Assembly: GCA_019232725.1 (NCBI GenBank)
Contig: JAFANK010000138.1
Location: forward strand, 1 to 5,387
From: Vulcanimicrobiota bacterium
GTDB taxonomy: Bacteria; Vulcanimicrobiota; Vulcanimicrobiia; Eremiobacterales; Eremiobacteraceae
Direction: 5' to 3'
Length of the DNA stretch: 5,387 nucleotides
Part shown: positions 1 to 5,387 of the stretch, piece by piece
Position numbering within the stretch: position 1 is the first letter of the stretch
How the letters are laid out: each line of letters begins with the position of its first letter
Made by a program: the position numbers and the translations under genes
The notes under the pieces: model-generated
The model's input: only the letters and a program-made list of their open reading frames with translations
Told to the model about the DNA's origin: nothing
The model's database searches: none

Positions 1-533
1 GCACGGGCAAACTCACGCTCACAGGCCAGCTTGGCGACGTCATGAAAGAGTCAGCACAAGCGGCGCTCGGATTTGTGCGCAGCCGCTCGGCGGAGCTTGG
101 TCTCAAAGAAGATTATTTCAACAAGCACGACATCCACATCCACGTGCCCGCCGGTGCCGTGCCCAAAGACGGCCCGTCTGCGGGGATCGCCATGGCGACG
201 TCGCTCGTTTCAGCGCTCACCGGCAAGAAGGTCGACTCCGGCATCGCGATGACTGGCGAACTGACGCTCACGGGTCAGGTGTTGCCCATCGGCGGCGTCA
301 AAGAGAAAGTACTCGGCGCACGCCGTGCCGGTATCCACCGCGTCATCCTTCCGGAACGTAACCGCGCGGATGTGAGTGAAGATGTGCCGCCGGATGCGCG
401 CAAAGCGATGAAGTTCGTCTATGTGGATGAGCTTTCGCAGGTGTTGCGCGAATCGCTCGGCTCACGCCTCATCACGCCTGTGCCCAGCGAGAACGGCAAG
501 CGTAACGGCCGCCTGCCCGCGGCTGCGCGCTAA
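1..533 (+). CDS. lon: ATP-dependent Lon protease, C-terminal part (5' end outside window)
   Basis: This is the proteolytic domain of Lon (LonA type, peptidase family S16), a cytoplasmic ATP-driven protease that degrades misfolded and short-lived regulatory proteins. The reading frame is open to the left edge, with the first full codon at position 3. It begins TGKLTLTGQLGDVMKESAQAAL, so the ATG at 42 is internal and not a start. The catalytic serine lies in DGPSAGIAM (Ser codon 177-179). The catalytic lysine is the second Lys of GGVKEKVLGARRAG (codon 306-308). They are 43 residues apart, the same spacing as Ser679/Lys722 of E. coli Lon. The later ILPERNRADVSEDVP segment is also typical of the family. 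The protein ends with a variable tail rich in Arg, Asn and Ala. The AAA+ and N-terminal domains are off the window. The TAA stop overlaps the stop of the convergent sigma gene. Confidence 0.97.
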   Translation, partial: TGKLTLTGQLGDVMKESAQAALGFVRSRSAELGLKEDYFNKHDIHIHVPAGAVPKDGPSAGIAMATSLVSALTGKKVDSGIAMTGELTLTGQVLPIGGVKEKVLGARRAGIHRVILPERNRADVSEDVPPDARKAMKFVYVDELSQVLRESLGSRLITPVPSENGKRNGRLPAAAR

Positions 534-1792
534 CTAGCTGCCTTTTCGAGAGCCGCCGCAGCGCGATCCGCGTTGAGCTTGCGCTCGGCTGCGTTGCTCG
601 TCATGGCCGCAGCCCGCTCAAATTCTCGACCGGCTTCAGCGTAGCGCCCAAGCCGGAAGAGCAGATCGCCGCGCACGCTTGGCAATAGATGGTACTGCTG
701 CAACGCCGGCTCGCGCGCGAGGTCGTCGACGAGCGACAATCCTGCCGCAGGGCCGAATGCCATCGCCACCGCCATCGCACGGTTGAGATCGATGACCGGT
801 GACGGCTGCAATTGCGCGAGTGCGTCATAGAGCGCGACGATCCGCTCCCAATCGGTGTCTTCAGGCCGCCACGCGCGCGCATGACATGCGGCAATTGCGG
901 CCTGCAGCGTATACGGTCCCATCGTCGGCCGCAAGCGTTGCGCACGTTCGAGGCCAGAAAGGCCGCGGCGGATGAGCAGGCGATCCCAACGTCCTCGATC
1001 TTGGTCGAGCAACAACACGGGCGTTCCGTCGGGGTCAACGCGAGCGCGCAGACGCGACGCTTGCAGCTCCATGAGCGCGATCAGTCCTGCGGCCTCTGGC
1101 TCTTGCGGCGCGAGCGCTGCGAAGATCCGTCCGAGGCGCAGCGCGTCGTCGCACAGCGCCGGACGCACCCAATCGCCGCCGCTCGTTGCGGCATAGCCTT
1201 CATTGAAGATGAGGTACACGACTTCCATGACCGACGCAAAGCGCTGCGCCCGCTCGTGTTCGCTTGGCACTTCAAATGAGGCGCCGGACTCGGCTAGCGT
1301 TTTCTTCGCTCTGAGGATGCGTTGCGCGACCGTCGCTTTGGGAACCAGAAAGGCTCGGGCGATCTCATCGGTCGTCAAGCCGCCCAGCAAGCGGAGCGTG
1401 AGCGCGACGCGGCCCTCGGTCGGCAGCACGGGGTGACAGGTGATGAACATGAGACGCAGCACGTCATCACCGATATCATCATCAATCAGGTCAGCGAAGT
1501 CCGGCGCCGGTGCCTCGCTGTTCAGCGCACGGCCGAGGTCGTCGCGTTTGCGCTCCAGGCGCTGGTAACGGCGGAACTGATCGATCGCCCTGTGCTTTGC
1601 CACCGCCAAGAGCCACGCGCCCGGATTGCGAGGAATCCCGTCTTGCGGCCAGCGCTCGAGCGCGGCGACCAGCGCGTCCTGTGCGAGGTCTTCGGCCAGG
1701 CCGACGTCAAGCACCATGCGGGCGAGCGTGGCGATGAGTCTCGTCGACTCGATACGCCACACCGCCTCGATGGATGCGTTTGGGTCGCGCAT
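530..1792 (-). CDS. ECF42-type RNA polymerase sigma factor with C-terminal DUF6596/TPR-like extension
   Basis: A 420-residue sigma factor of the extracytoplasmic-function class that would direct RNA polymerase to a small set of promoters. Region sigma-2 is seen at about residues 8-75 (EAVWRIES, then AEDLAQDALVAALERWP, then AWLLAVAKHRAIDQFRR). Region sigma-4 is at about 112-166, with a helix-turn-helix around TTDEIARAFLVPKATVAQRI. An acidic linker (DLIDDDIGDD, 101-110) separates them. Ordinary ECF factors end near residue 200. This one continues for about 235 residues with the DUF6596 and TPR-like signatures of group ECF42: VVYLIFNEGY (191-200), LIALMELQASR (237-247), GPYTLQAAIAACHA (292-305), TDWERIVALYDAL (313-325), SPVIDLNRAMAVAM (331-344) and a terminal helical repeat near GDLLFRLGRYAEAGREFERA. 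The ATG directly follows the TAA of the DGPF gene and has no clear Shine-Dalgarno sequence, which suggests translational coupling. No anti-sigma gene is adjacent; in this group the extension is thought to control activity. The group and family call is firm; target genes and signal are unknown. Confidence 0.95.
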   Translation of the reverse strand: MRDPNASIEAVWRIESTRLIATLARMVLDVGLAEDLAQDALVAALERWPQDGIPRNPGAWLLAVAKHRAIDQFRRYQRLERKRDDLGRALNSEAPAPDFADLIDDDIGDDVLRLMFITCHPVLPTEGRVALTLRLLGGLTTDEIARAFLVPKATVAQRILRAKKTLAESGASFEVPSEHERAQRFASVMEVVYLIFNEGYAATSGGDWVRPALCDDALRLGRIFAALAPQEPEAAGLIALMELQASRLRARVDPDGTPVLLLDQDRGRWDRLLIRRGLSGLERAQRLRPTMGPYTLQAAIAACHARAWRPEDTDWERIVALYDALAQLQPSPVIDLNRAMAVAMAFGPAAGLSLVDDLAREPALQQYHLLPSVRGDLLFRLGRYAEAGREFERAAAMTSNAAERKLNADRAAAALEKAAS

Positions 1793-2209
1793 TTACCGGC
1801 GCGACGTGGTCTTCTCGCGCAGTGCCTGCTCGGCCGCGCTCTGCGCACCTGCGAACTCGGGGCCGAAATCCTCGGCTTCGAACACTTGCCGGATTTCGAT
1901 TTCGCCCTCACGGAACGGGGCACGCTTCATCCACTCGATCGCCTCAGCGAGTGATTTGGTTTGGATCATCCAAAAGCCGGCGACCAGTTCCTTTGTCTCC
2001 GCGAATGGTCCGTCGATGATCGTCTGCCGATCGCCCGCATAGCGGATCCGCGCTCCTTTTGAACTGGCTTGCAACCCATCGCCGTCGAGCATGACGCCTG
2101 CTTTGGTCATCTCTTGGTTGAATGCACCCATCTCGGCGAGCTGCTCCTTGGTGGGCAGCACGCCAGCCTCGGAATCTTTGTTAGCTTTGACTAAAACCAT
2201 GAACCGCAT
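1793..2209 (-). CDS. YCII-related / DGPF-domain protein, partner of the ECF42 sigma factor
   Basis: A small soluble protein of 138 residues in the YCII-related (DGPF) family. The name-giving motif is visible as IIDGPFAETKEL (DGPF at residues 66-69). It is preceded by MRFMVLVKANKDSEAG at the N-terminus and GDGLQASSKGARIRY in the middle, and followed by GFWMIQTKSLAEAIEWMKRAP and EIRQVFEAEDFG, all characteristic of the family. The last 20 or so residues are a variable tail rich in Ala, Gln and Arg. There is no signal peptide or membrane segment. The start at 2209 is chosen because a perfect AGGAGG lies 7 bases upstream and homologues begin MRFMV. The longer in-frame reading to 2305 would place 32 atypical residues across the promoter. 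Genes of this family sit beside ECF42 sigma genes in many bacteria and are their expected transcriptional targets. The biochemical role is unknown; the fold resembles a ferredoxin-like YciI domain, but enzyme activity cannot be claimed. Confidence 0.94.
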   Translation of the reverse strand: MRFMVLVKANKDSEAGVLPTKEQLAEMGAFNQEMTKAGVMLDGDGLQASSKGARIRYAGDRQTIIDGPFAETKELVAGFWMIQTKSLAEAIEWMKRAPFREGEIEIRQVFEAEDFGPEFAGAQSAAEQALREKTTSRR

Positions 2210-2216
2210 ATCGTGT

Positions 2217-2222
2217 CCTCCT
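2217..2222 (-). promoter_or_regulatory. Strong Shine-Dalgarno site of the DGPF gene
   Basis: The minus strand reads AGGAGG, then the 7-base spacer ACACGAT, then ATG at 2209. It is a full anti-16S match at ideal spacing and decides the start of the DGPF protein against the longer in-frame reading. It is by far the best ribosome binding site in the window. The sigma gene downstream has none, consistent with the sigma factor being made by coupling and at a lower level. Confidence 0.9.
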
Positions 2223-2253
2223 GCGAACGTGAAGTGAGGCATTCTACCGTCAC

Positions 2254-2280
2254 GTCGAACGAGCCCGGCCAGATTCGACA
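2254..2280 (-). promoter_or_regulatory. Predicted ECF42-dependent autoregulatory promoter of the DGPF-sigma operon
   Basis: On the minus strand TGTCGA (2280-2275) is followed by 17 bases and then CGAC (2257-2254). From memory of work on ECF42 in Streptomyces venezuelae, the group's promoters have TGTCGA at -35 and CGA/TC at -10, so both halves match in a position expected for a self-regulated DGPF operon. Transcription would begin near 2247, giving a leader of roughly 40 bases before the ATG at 2209. An A/T tract (AAAAAATTT, 2298-2290) lies about 10 bases upstream of the -35, where an UP element would sit. The sequence match is seen directly; function and start site are inferred. Confidence 0.72.
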
Positions 2281-2289
2281 GCTGCCGGG
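2264..2289. repeat. Inverted repeat CCCGGC/GCCGGG around the -35 region, with adjoining T tract
   Basis: CCCGGC at 2264-2269 and GCCGGG at 2284-2289 are perfect inverted copies. Allowing one bulged C adds two more pairs (AG/CT) and leaves a loop of about 9 bases. On the plus strand the hairpin is followed at once by AAATTTTTT (2290-2298), the form of an intrinsic terminator. However, no plus-strand gene ends nearby: lon ends about 1.7 kb away. On the minus strand the T tract is on the wrong side, so it does not look like an opcA terminator. It overlaps the predicted -35 element, so it could also be an operator or chance. Confidence 0.4.
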
Positions 2290-2317
2290 AAATTTTTTGG
2301 GTCAACTATTGCAGGCG

Positions 2318-3376
2318 CTAGGCTTCGAGGGCAGCCTCGAAGACCGGATCCGGGCCGAGCGTCTCCAGACAAACGTCCAGTAGCTCGGCTTCACCGAGCG
2401 TGCTTGCCGGGTAGCGCCAACGGCGCATCTGCGAACCGTCGGTTGCGCGCGCCTCGCCTTCGATTCCGACGGGTGATGCGCGTCGCACGAGCAGCACCGC
2501 CGCCTTGCTCTCACTTGACGTCAGTGTAATCGAGACGACGCGCCCATGTTCCACATCTGCCCACGCACGGCCGGGAGCTGTTCGCGCATGCCCGCGCAGG
2601 CGTGGCAGCCGGCTGACGAGCCACCCCATCATGAGCATCGCGCGTGCGGACGGAAGATCCCGTTCATCGCCTGCGGCATAGACGATCGAGCAGCGATCGA
2701 GCTTTGGAAGCAGCCCAAGCACTTCCGGATCGTCAAAGCAGGTGGCGATAGCGGCTCGCCAGGGCGCCGTGCGCTGCCAGTTCAGATCCCGAACGCTCAT
2801 CCTCGTGCCGCCGATGCCGACCAGCCGGCGCAGCGTATCGAGCGCAGCTGCGCCATCGCCGAACCGGATCGAATCGACGATCGTGCGGTCACACAAGCTG
2901 CGCAAGCCGTGCCACAGCTGGTCTCCGTGCGGCGTGCCGCCCCGCCACCACAAGAACACGGGGAGATCGGGCACTAAAATCCCGCGCACGGCCGACACGA
3001 TGTGTTCGACGCCATCGATGCCGCTCTGCATGGCGATCTCTTCGCTGCAGATAGGTGCTGCGGGCTCGCCTTCGCACGCTGCATTGACCCACGCAAAAAC
3101 TTCCTCACCGCTTTGTCGCGGGGTTGCCCGCACGGCGATCATCCGAATCGGATACTTGCCGGCCAATGACTCAACGATCCTGAAGACGGATTGTTTATCT
3201 TCGATGTCTTCCACCGCGATGATGAGCGTCATCACGCACGAGTGGGCGTGCGGATGCGCCTCTTTGGCGAGCATCGATTGACGCCGCTGCTTGAGCGCGC
3301 CCTCGATATCGGCGACCGCGACGGGACTTAAGCCGCCGGCTTGCATTTGCGGCACGCCGTCACCACTGGTCGTCAT
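2318..3376 (-). CDS. opcA: Glucose-6-phosphate dehydrogenase assembly/activator protein OpcA
   Basis: A 352-residue OpcA-family protein, expected to promote assembly and activity of the glucose-6-phosphate dehydrogenase encoded just upstream. Family landmarks are an N-terminal segment containing AHSCVMTLIIAV (44-55), YPIRMIAV (75-82), VPDLPVFLWWRGGTPHGDQLW (135-155), DLNWQRTAPWRAAIATCFDDP (197-217) and a C-terminal LGPDPVFEAALEA. There is no signal peptide or membrane segment, so it acts in the cytoplasm. The start is the ATG at 3376, whose last two bases form part of the zwf TGA stop (ATGA). Extending the frame upstream to 3565 only adds Arg/Gly-rich sequence antiparallel in character to any OpcA and lying inside zwf. 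It has seven cysteines (47, 101, 110, 162, 213, 229, 336). Cyanobacterial OpcA is redox controlled, but whether these cysteines are equivalent cannot be seen here. It is probably the last gene of the tal-zwf-opcA operon. Confidence 0.93.
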   Translation of the reverse strand: MTTSGDGVPQMQAGGLSPVAVADIEGALKQRRQSMLAKEAHPHAHSCVMTLIIAVEDIEDKQSVFRIVESLAGKYPIRMIAVRATPRQSGEEVFAWVNAACEGEPAAPICSEEIAMQSGIDGVEHIVSAVRGILVPDLPVFLWWRGGTPHGDQLWHGLRSLCDRTIVDSIRFGDGAAALDTLRRLVGIGGTRMSVRDLNWQRTAPWRAAIATCFDDPEVLGLLPKLDRCSIVYAAGDERDLPSARAMLMMGWLVSRLPRLRGHARTAPGRAWADVEHGRVVSITLTSSESKAAVLLVRRASPVGIEGEARATDGSQMRRWRYPASTLGEAELLDVCLETLGPDPVFEAALEA

Positions 3377-4914
3377 AACCTGCGCCAGTGCCGTCCATCG
3401 CGCTGCACGAGCTCGTCCGCTGCGGCCGGACCCCACGTGCCCGCTTCGTAGTTGGGGAACTCTGCCGGAGTTTGCGCCCACTGCGACAGCACGGGATCGA
3501 CGAGCGACCAGGCTGCCTCGACCCCGTCCGCGCGATCGAAGAGCGTCTGATCGCCCTTCATGCAATCGAGGATCAACCGTTCGTATGGCGATGCATCTTC
3601 AGCACCGAATGTCTCACCGTAGCCGAAATCCATCTCCACCGCGCGGATGCGCATGCTTGGCCCCGGCACTTTGGCGCCGAACTTGAGCACGACACCTTCA
3701 TCGGGCTGAATCCCAAGCGACAACACGTTGCCCTCGGGCGTCTCGACCTGCGCCTTGCGGAACGGTAGATGCGGCGCCTCTTTGAACTGCATCGCGATCT
3801 CCGTGACGCGCTTGGGCATACGCTTGCCGGAGCGGATGTAGAATGGCACGCCGGCCCAACGCCAGTTGTCGATGAACAAGCGCAAGGCTGCGTACGTCGG
3901 TGTCATCGAGTCTGGGGCGACGCCGAGTTCTTCACGGTAGCCGACGACATGCTCGCCCTCGACACTGCCCGGACCATACTGTCCGCGCACGGCGACCTGG
4001 TTGACGTCTTTGGGCTCGATCGGCCGGATCGCTTCGACCACGCGGATTTTCTCGTCGCGAAAATCGCGAGCGTCGAACGTCGTAGGCGGTTCCATGGCCA
4101 CAAGCGACATGAGCTGCAAGGCATGGTTTTGGATCACGTCGCGCATGACGCCAGTCTCTTCGTAGAAGTTCGCGCGTCCCTCAATACCCAGACTCTCGGC
4201 GACCGTGATCTGCACGGAATCGACGTACCGGCGGTTCCAGATCGGTTCGAAGATGCCGTTGGCAAATCGCAGCACGAGGATGTTCTGCACCGTCTCTTTG
4301 CCGAGGTAGTGATCGATGCGATAGATCTGGCTCTCATCGAGGAAGCGGAGCAGTTCGGCGTTGAGGGTCTTGGCCGATGCTAAGTCGTGGCCGAACGGTT
4401 TCTCCATGATGACCCGCACGAAGCTTTGCGAGGTGGCCGGCGTGAGTAGCCCGCTTTCGTGCAACTTCTCGGTGATATCCGCATACAGACTGGCGGGCGT
4501 CGCGATGTAGAAAACACGGTTGCCGCAGGTGTGATAGCGTTGGTCGAGGTCGTCGAGCTTCGTCTTCAGGGTGACGTAGCCGGCCGAATCGTGAAAATCC
4601 AAGCTCGTGTAATAGACCTGATCGGTCAAGCGTTTCAGGAGGTCGGCATCGCGCACGCGGATCTCTGACGATTCGGCGACGGCATCGACAAGCTCGCGTC
4701 GAAAACCGTCATCGCCCAGATCGTTGCGCGCGCAACCTAGCACGGAAAACGCCTGCGGCGCAAGCCCCGCCTGCACGAGGTTATAGATCGCGGGTAAGAG
4801 CTTACGTTTGGTGAGGTCGCCGGACGCACCGAAGATGCACAGCTGCACGGGCTGCGTCATCCCCTGAAGCTGCAAGCCCTCGTGGAAGGGATTGACCGCC
4901 TGGGCGACCGCCAT
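3373..4914 (-). CDS. zwf: Glucose-6-phosphate 1-dehydrogenase
   Basis: Oxidises glucose 6-phosphate to 6-phosphogluconolactone while reducing NADP+, the entry step of the oxidative pentose phosphate pathway. The protein is 513 residues, normal for the family. The N-terminal nucleotide-binding loop is FGASGDLTKRKLLPAIYNL (28-46). EKPFG lies at 171-175. The substrate-binding signature RIDHYLGKE is at 199-207, and the expected catalytic histidine is in DVIQNHALQL (His264). GVPFYIRSGKRM (355-366) and the late GDQTLFDRADGVEAAW (454-469) are also typical, as is the terminal YEAGTWGPAAADEL. No key residue is missing. The ATG at 4914 lies 6 bases after the tal stop, with a weak AAGGG about 10 bases upstream. 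The ATG at 4860 (MTQPVQLCIFGASGD, 495 residues) is a real alternative, since the first 18 residues are not conserved family sequence. It overlaps opcA by 4 bases (ATGA), implying coupled translation. Confidence 0.97.
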   Translation of the reverse strand: MAVAQAVNPFHEGLQLQGMTQPVQLCIFGASGDLTKRKLLPAIYNLVQAGLAPQAFSVLGCARNDLGDDGFRRELVDAVAESSEIRVRDADLLKRLTDQVYYTSLDFHDSAGYVTLKTKLDDLDQRYHTCGNRVFYIATPASLYADITEKLHESGLLTPATSQSFVRVIMEKPFGHDLASAKTLNAELLRFLDESQIYRIDHYLGKETVQNILVLRFANGIFEPIWNRRYVDSVQITVAESLGIEGRANFYEETGVMRDVIQNHALQLMSLVAMEPPTTFDARDFRDEKIRVVEAIRPIEPKDVNQVAVRGQYGPGSVEGEHVVGYREELGVAPDSMTPTYAALRLFIDNWRWAGVPFYIRSGKRMPKRVTEIAMQFKEAPHLPFRKAQVETPEGNVLSLGIQPDEGVVLKFGAKVPGPSMRIRAVEMDFGYGETFGAEDASPYERLILDCMKGDQTLFDRADGVEAAWSLVDPVLSQWAQTPAEFPNYEAGTWGPAAADELVQRDGRHWRRL

Positions 4915-4920
4915 GTCGCG

Positions 4921-5387
4921 CTAACCCTTGCTCGCCGCTGAGACGCTGCGCAGAGCGTCGACTTTCTTTTGCACCGCCTGGCGCAGTTCGTCCCACGACT
5001 TGGCGAACAACACGATGCCGTCGTCCAGCAGTTTGTCGGTCACCGATTGCAATGAGATGCTCAAGCCCTCGAGCGCGGCGATATCCGCCTCCGCCTCGGC
5101 CATGCCGGTGTCAAGCGTACGTGCAAGGGTGCCGTGATCGCGAAACGCATCGATCGTCGCTTGCGGCATCGTATCGACTGTGTCCGGGCCGATGAGCGCA
5201 TCCACATAATAGGTGTCGGGGTAGGCAGGGTTTTTGGTCGAGGTGCTCGCCCACAGCGGTCGCTGCACGCGGGCGCCTGCCGCTTGGAGCTTGGCGAACC
5301 GTTCGCTCTTCACCGAACGTAAGAACACCGCGTAGAGCCGCTTGCTGTTGGCGACGGCGGTCTTGCCGAGCAAGGCTTGCGCCTTAG
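4921..5387 (-). CDS. tal: Transaldolase, C-terminal part (5' end outside window)
   Basis: The C-terminal third of a transaldolase, which transfers a dihydroxyacetone unit between sugar phosphates in the non-oxidative pentose phosphate pathway. The frame is open to the right edge (KAQALLGKTAVANSKRLY). The TTG at 5373 could be read as a start, but it is internal to the conserved region. Diagnostic sequence is the stretch ARVQRPLWASTSTKNPAYPDTYYVDALIGPDTVDTMP, written here as RPLWASTSTKNPAY (about 5218-5262) plus the following TVDTMP. The end, FAKSWDELRQAVQKKVDAL, is the usual C-terminus of the long bacterial/actinobacterial-cyanobacterial type. The Schiff-base lysine is off the window. The protein ends with a short Ser/Ala tail and TAG at 4923-4921, so it is a stand-alone transaldolase and not the tal-pgi fusion found in some relatives. 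It is followed after 6 bases by zwf, as in classic tal-zwf-opcA operons. Confidence 0.95.
   Translation of the reverse strand, partial: KAQALLGKTAVANSKRLYAVFLRSVKSERFAKLQAAGARVQRPLWASTSTKNPAYPDTYYVDALIGPDTVDTMPQATIDAFRDHGTLARTLDTGMAEAEADIAALEGLSISLQSVTDKLLDDGIVLFAKSWDELRQAVQKKVDALRSVSAASKG

Noticed and set aside
42..533. Stand-alone small S16 peptidase starting at the ATG at 42
   Set aside because: The frame continues upstream to the window edge with conserved Lon sequence (LTLTGQLGDVMKESA), so this is the truncated end of a full lon gene.
1322..1954. Open frame of 210 codons on the plus strand
   Set aside because: It lies wholly antisense to the sigma and DGPF genes, has low-complexity Arg/His-rich composition with no family motif, and has no ribosome binding site. 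It is a shadow of high-GC coding sequence.
2241..2246. TAGAAT on the minus strand as a housekeeping -10 element
   Set aside because: It matches TATAAT at five of six positions, but at 16-18 bases upstream there is only GC-rich sequence with no TTGACA-like -35. TTGACC at 2305-2300 is too far away and has no -10 at correct spacing.
2210..2305. 32-codon N-terminal extension of the DGPF protein
   Set aside because: It would cross the predicted promoter, and the perfect AGGAGG 7 bases before the ATG at 2209 marks the true start.
2742..3281. Open frame of 179 codons on the plus strand
   Set aside because: It is antisense to opcA, is Ser/Arg/Pro-rich and has no recognisable domain.
3377..3565. 63-codon N-terminal extension of opcA
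   Set aside because: The added sequence is Arg/Gly/Ser-rich, lies inside the zwf 3' end and resembles nothing in OpcA. The ATGA overlap start at 3376 is the standard arrangement.
3769..4383. Open frame of 204 codons on the plus strand
   Set aside because: It is fully antisense to zwf, which is intact with all motifs. Its His/Asp/Leu-rich translation is the mirror of zwf codon usage.
1..5387. Search for CRISPR arrays, tRNAs, transposon ends and phage or defence genes
   Set aside because: Nothing of the kind was seen. There are no spaced direct repeats, no tRNA-like cloverleaf in the single gap, and no transposase or integrase motifs. Every base outside 2210-2317 and 4915-4920 is coding.

Overview
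The window is ordinary, densely packed bacterial chromosome. GC content is roughly 60% by eye, with gaps of 0 to about 108 bases between genes and no sign of mobile DNA, CRISPR or RNA genes. The host cannot be named from this window. A tal-zwf-opcA pentose phosphate cluster with OpcA is typical of Actinobacteria, Cyanobacteria and some related Terrabacteria lineages. My low-confidence guess is a poorly cultured soil-type lineage of that kind, such as Candidatus Eremiobacterota or Dormibacterota, or Chloroflexota.

Layout. Positions 1-533 (+) hold the 3' end of lon, with the complete Ser-Lys protease catalytic dyad. Everything else is on the minus strand. Reading in the direction of transcription, from right to left, there is first a carbohydrate block: the C-terminal part of transaldolase (4921-5387, cut by the window edge), glucose-6-phosphate dehydrogenase zwf (3373-4914) and its assembly/activator protein opcA (2318-3376). 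These sit 6 bases apart and then with a 4-base ATGA overlap, so they look like one operon. After a 108-base gap comes a regulatory pair: a small YCII/DGPF-family protein (1793-2209) and an ECF42-type sigma factor with a long C-terminal extension (530-1792). The sigma ATG follows directly on the DGPF stop codon. The sigma gene meets lon tail to tail, with overlapping stop codons.

How the genes work together. Zwf starts the oxidative pentose phosphate pathway and makes NADPH. OpcA is expected to assemble or activate Zwf. Transaldolase recycles sugar phosphates in the non-oxidative branch. The DGPF-sigma pair is a known but functionally unresolved module. The gap in front of it contains TGTCGA-N17-CGAC on the minus strand, which matches the promoter motif I recall for ECF42 sigma factors, so the pair is probably self-activating. 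That promoter, with an A/T tract upstream of it, is the most informative non-coding signal here. I found no convincing new system. The best leads are the sigma/DGPF module and its promoter.
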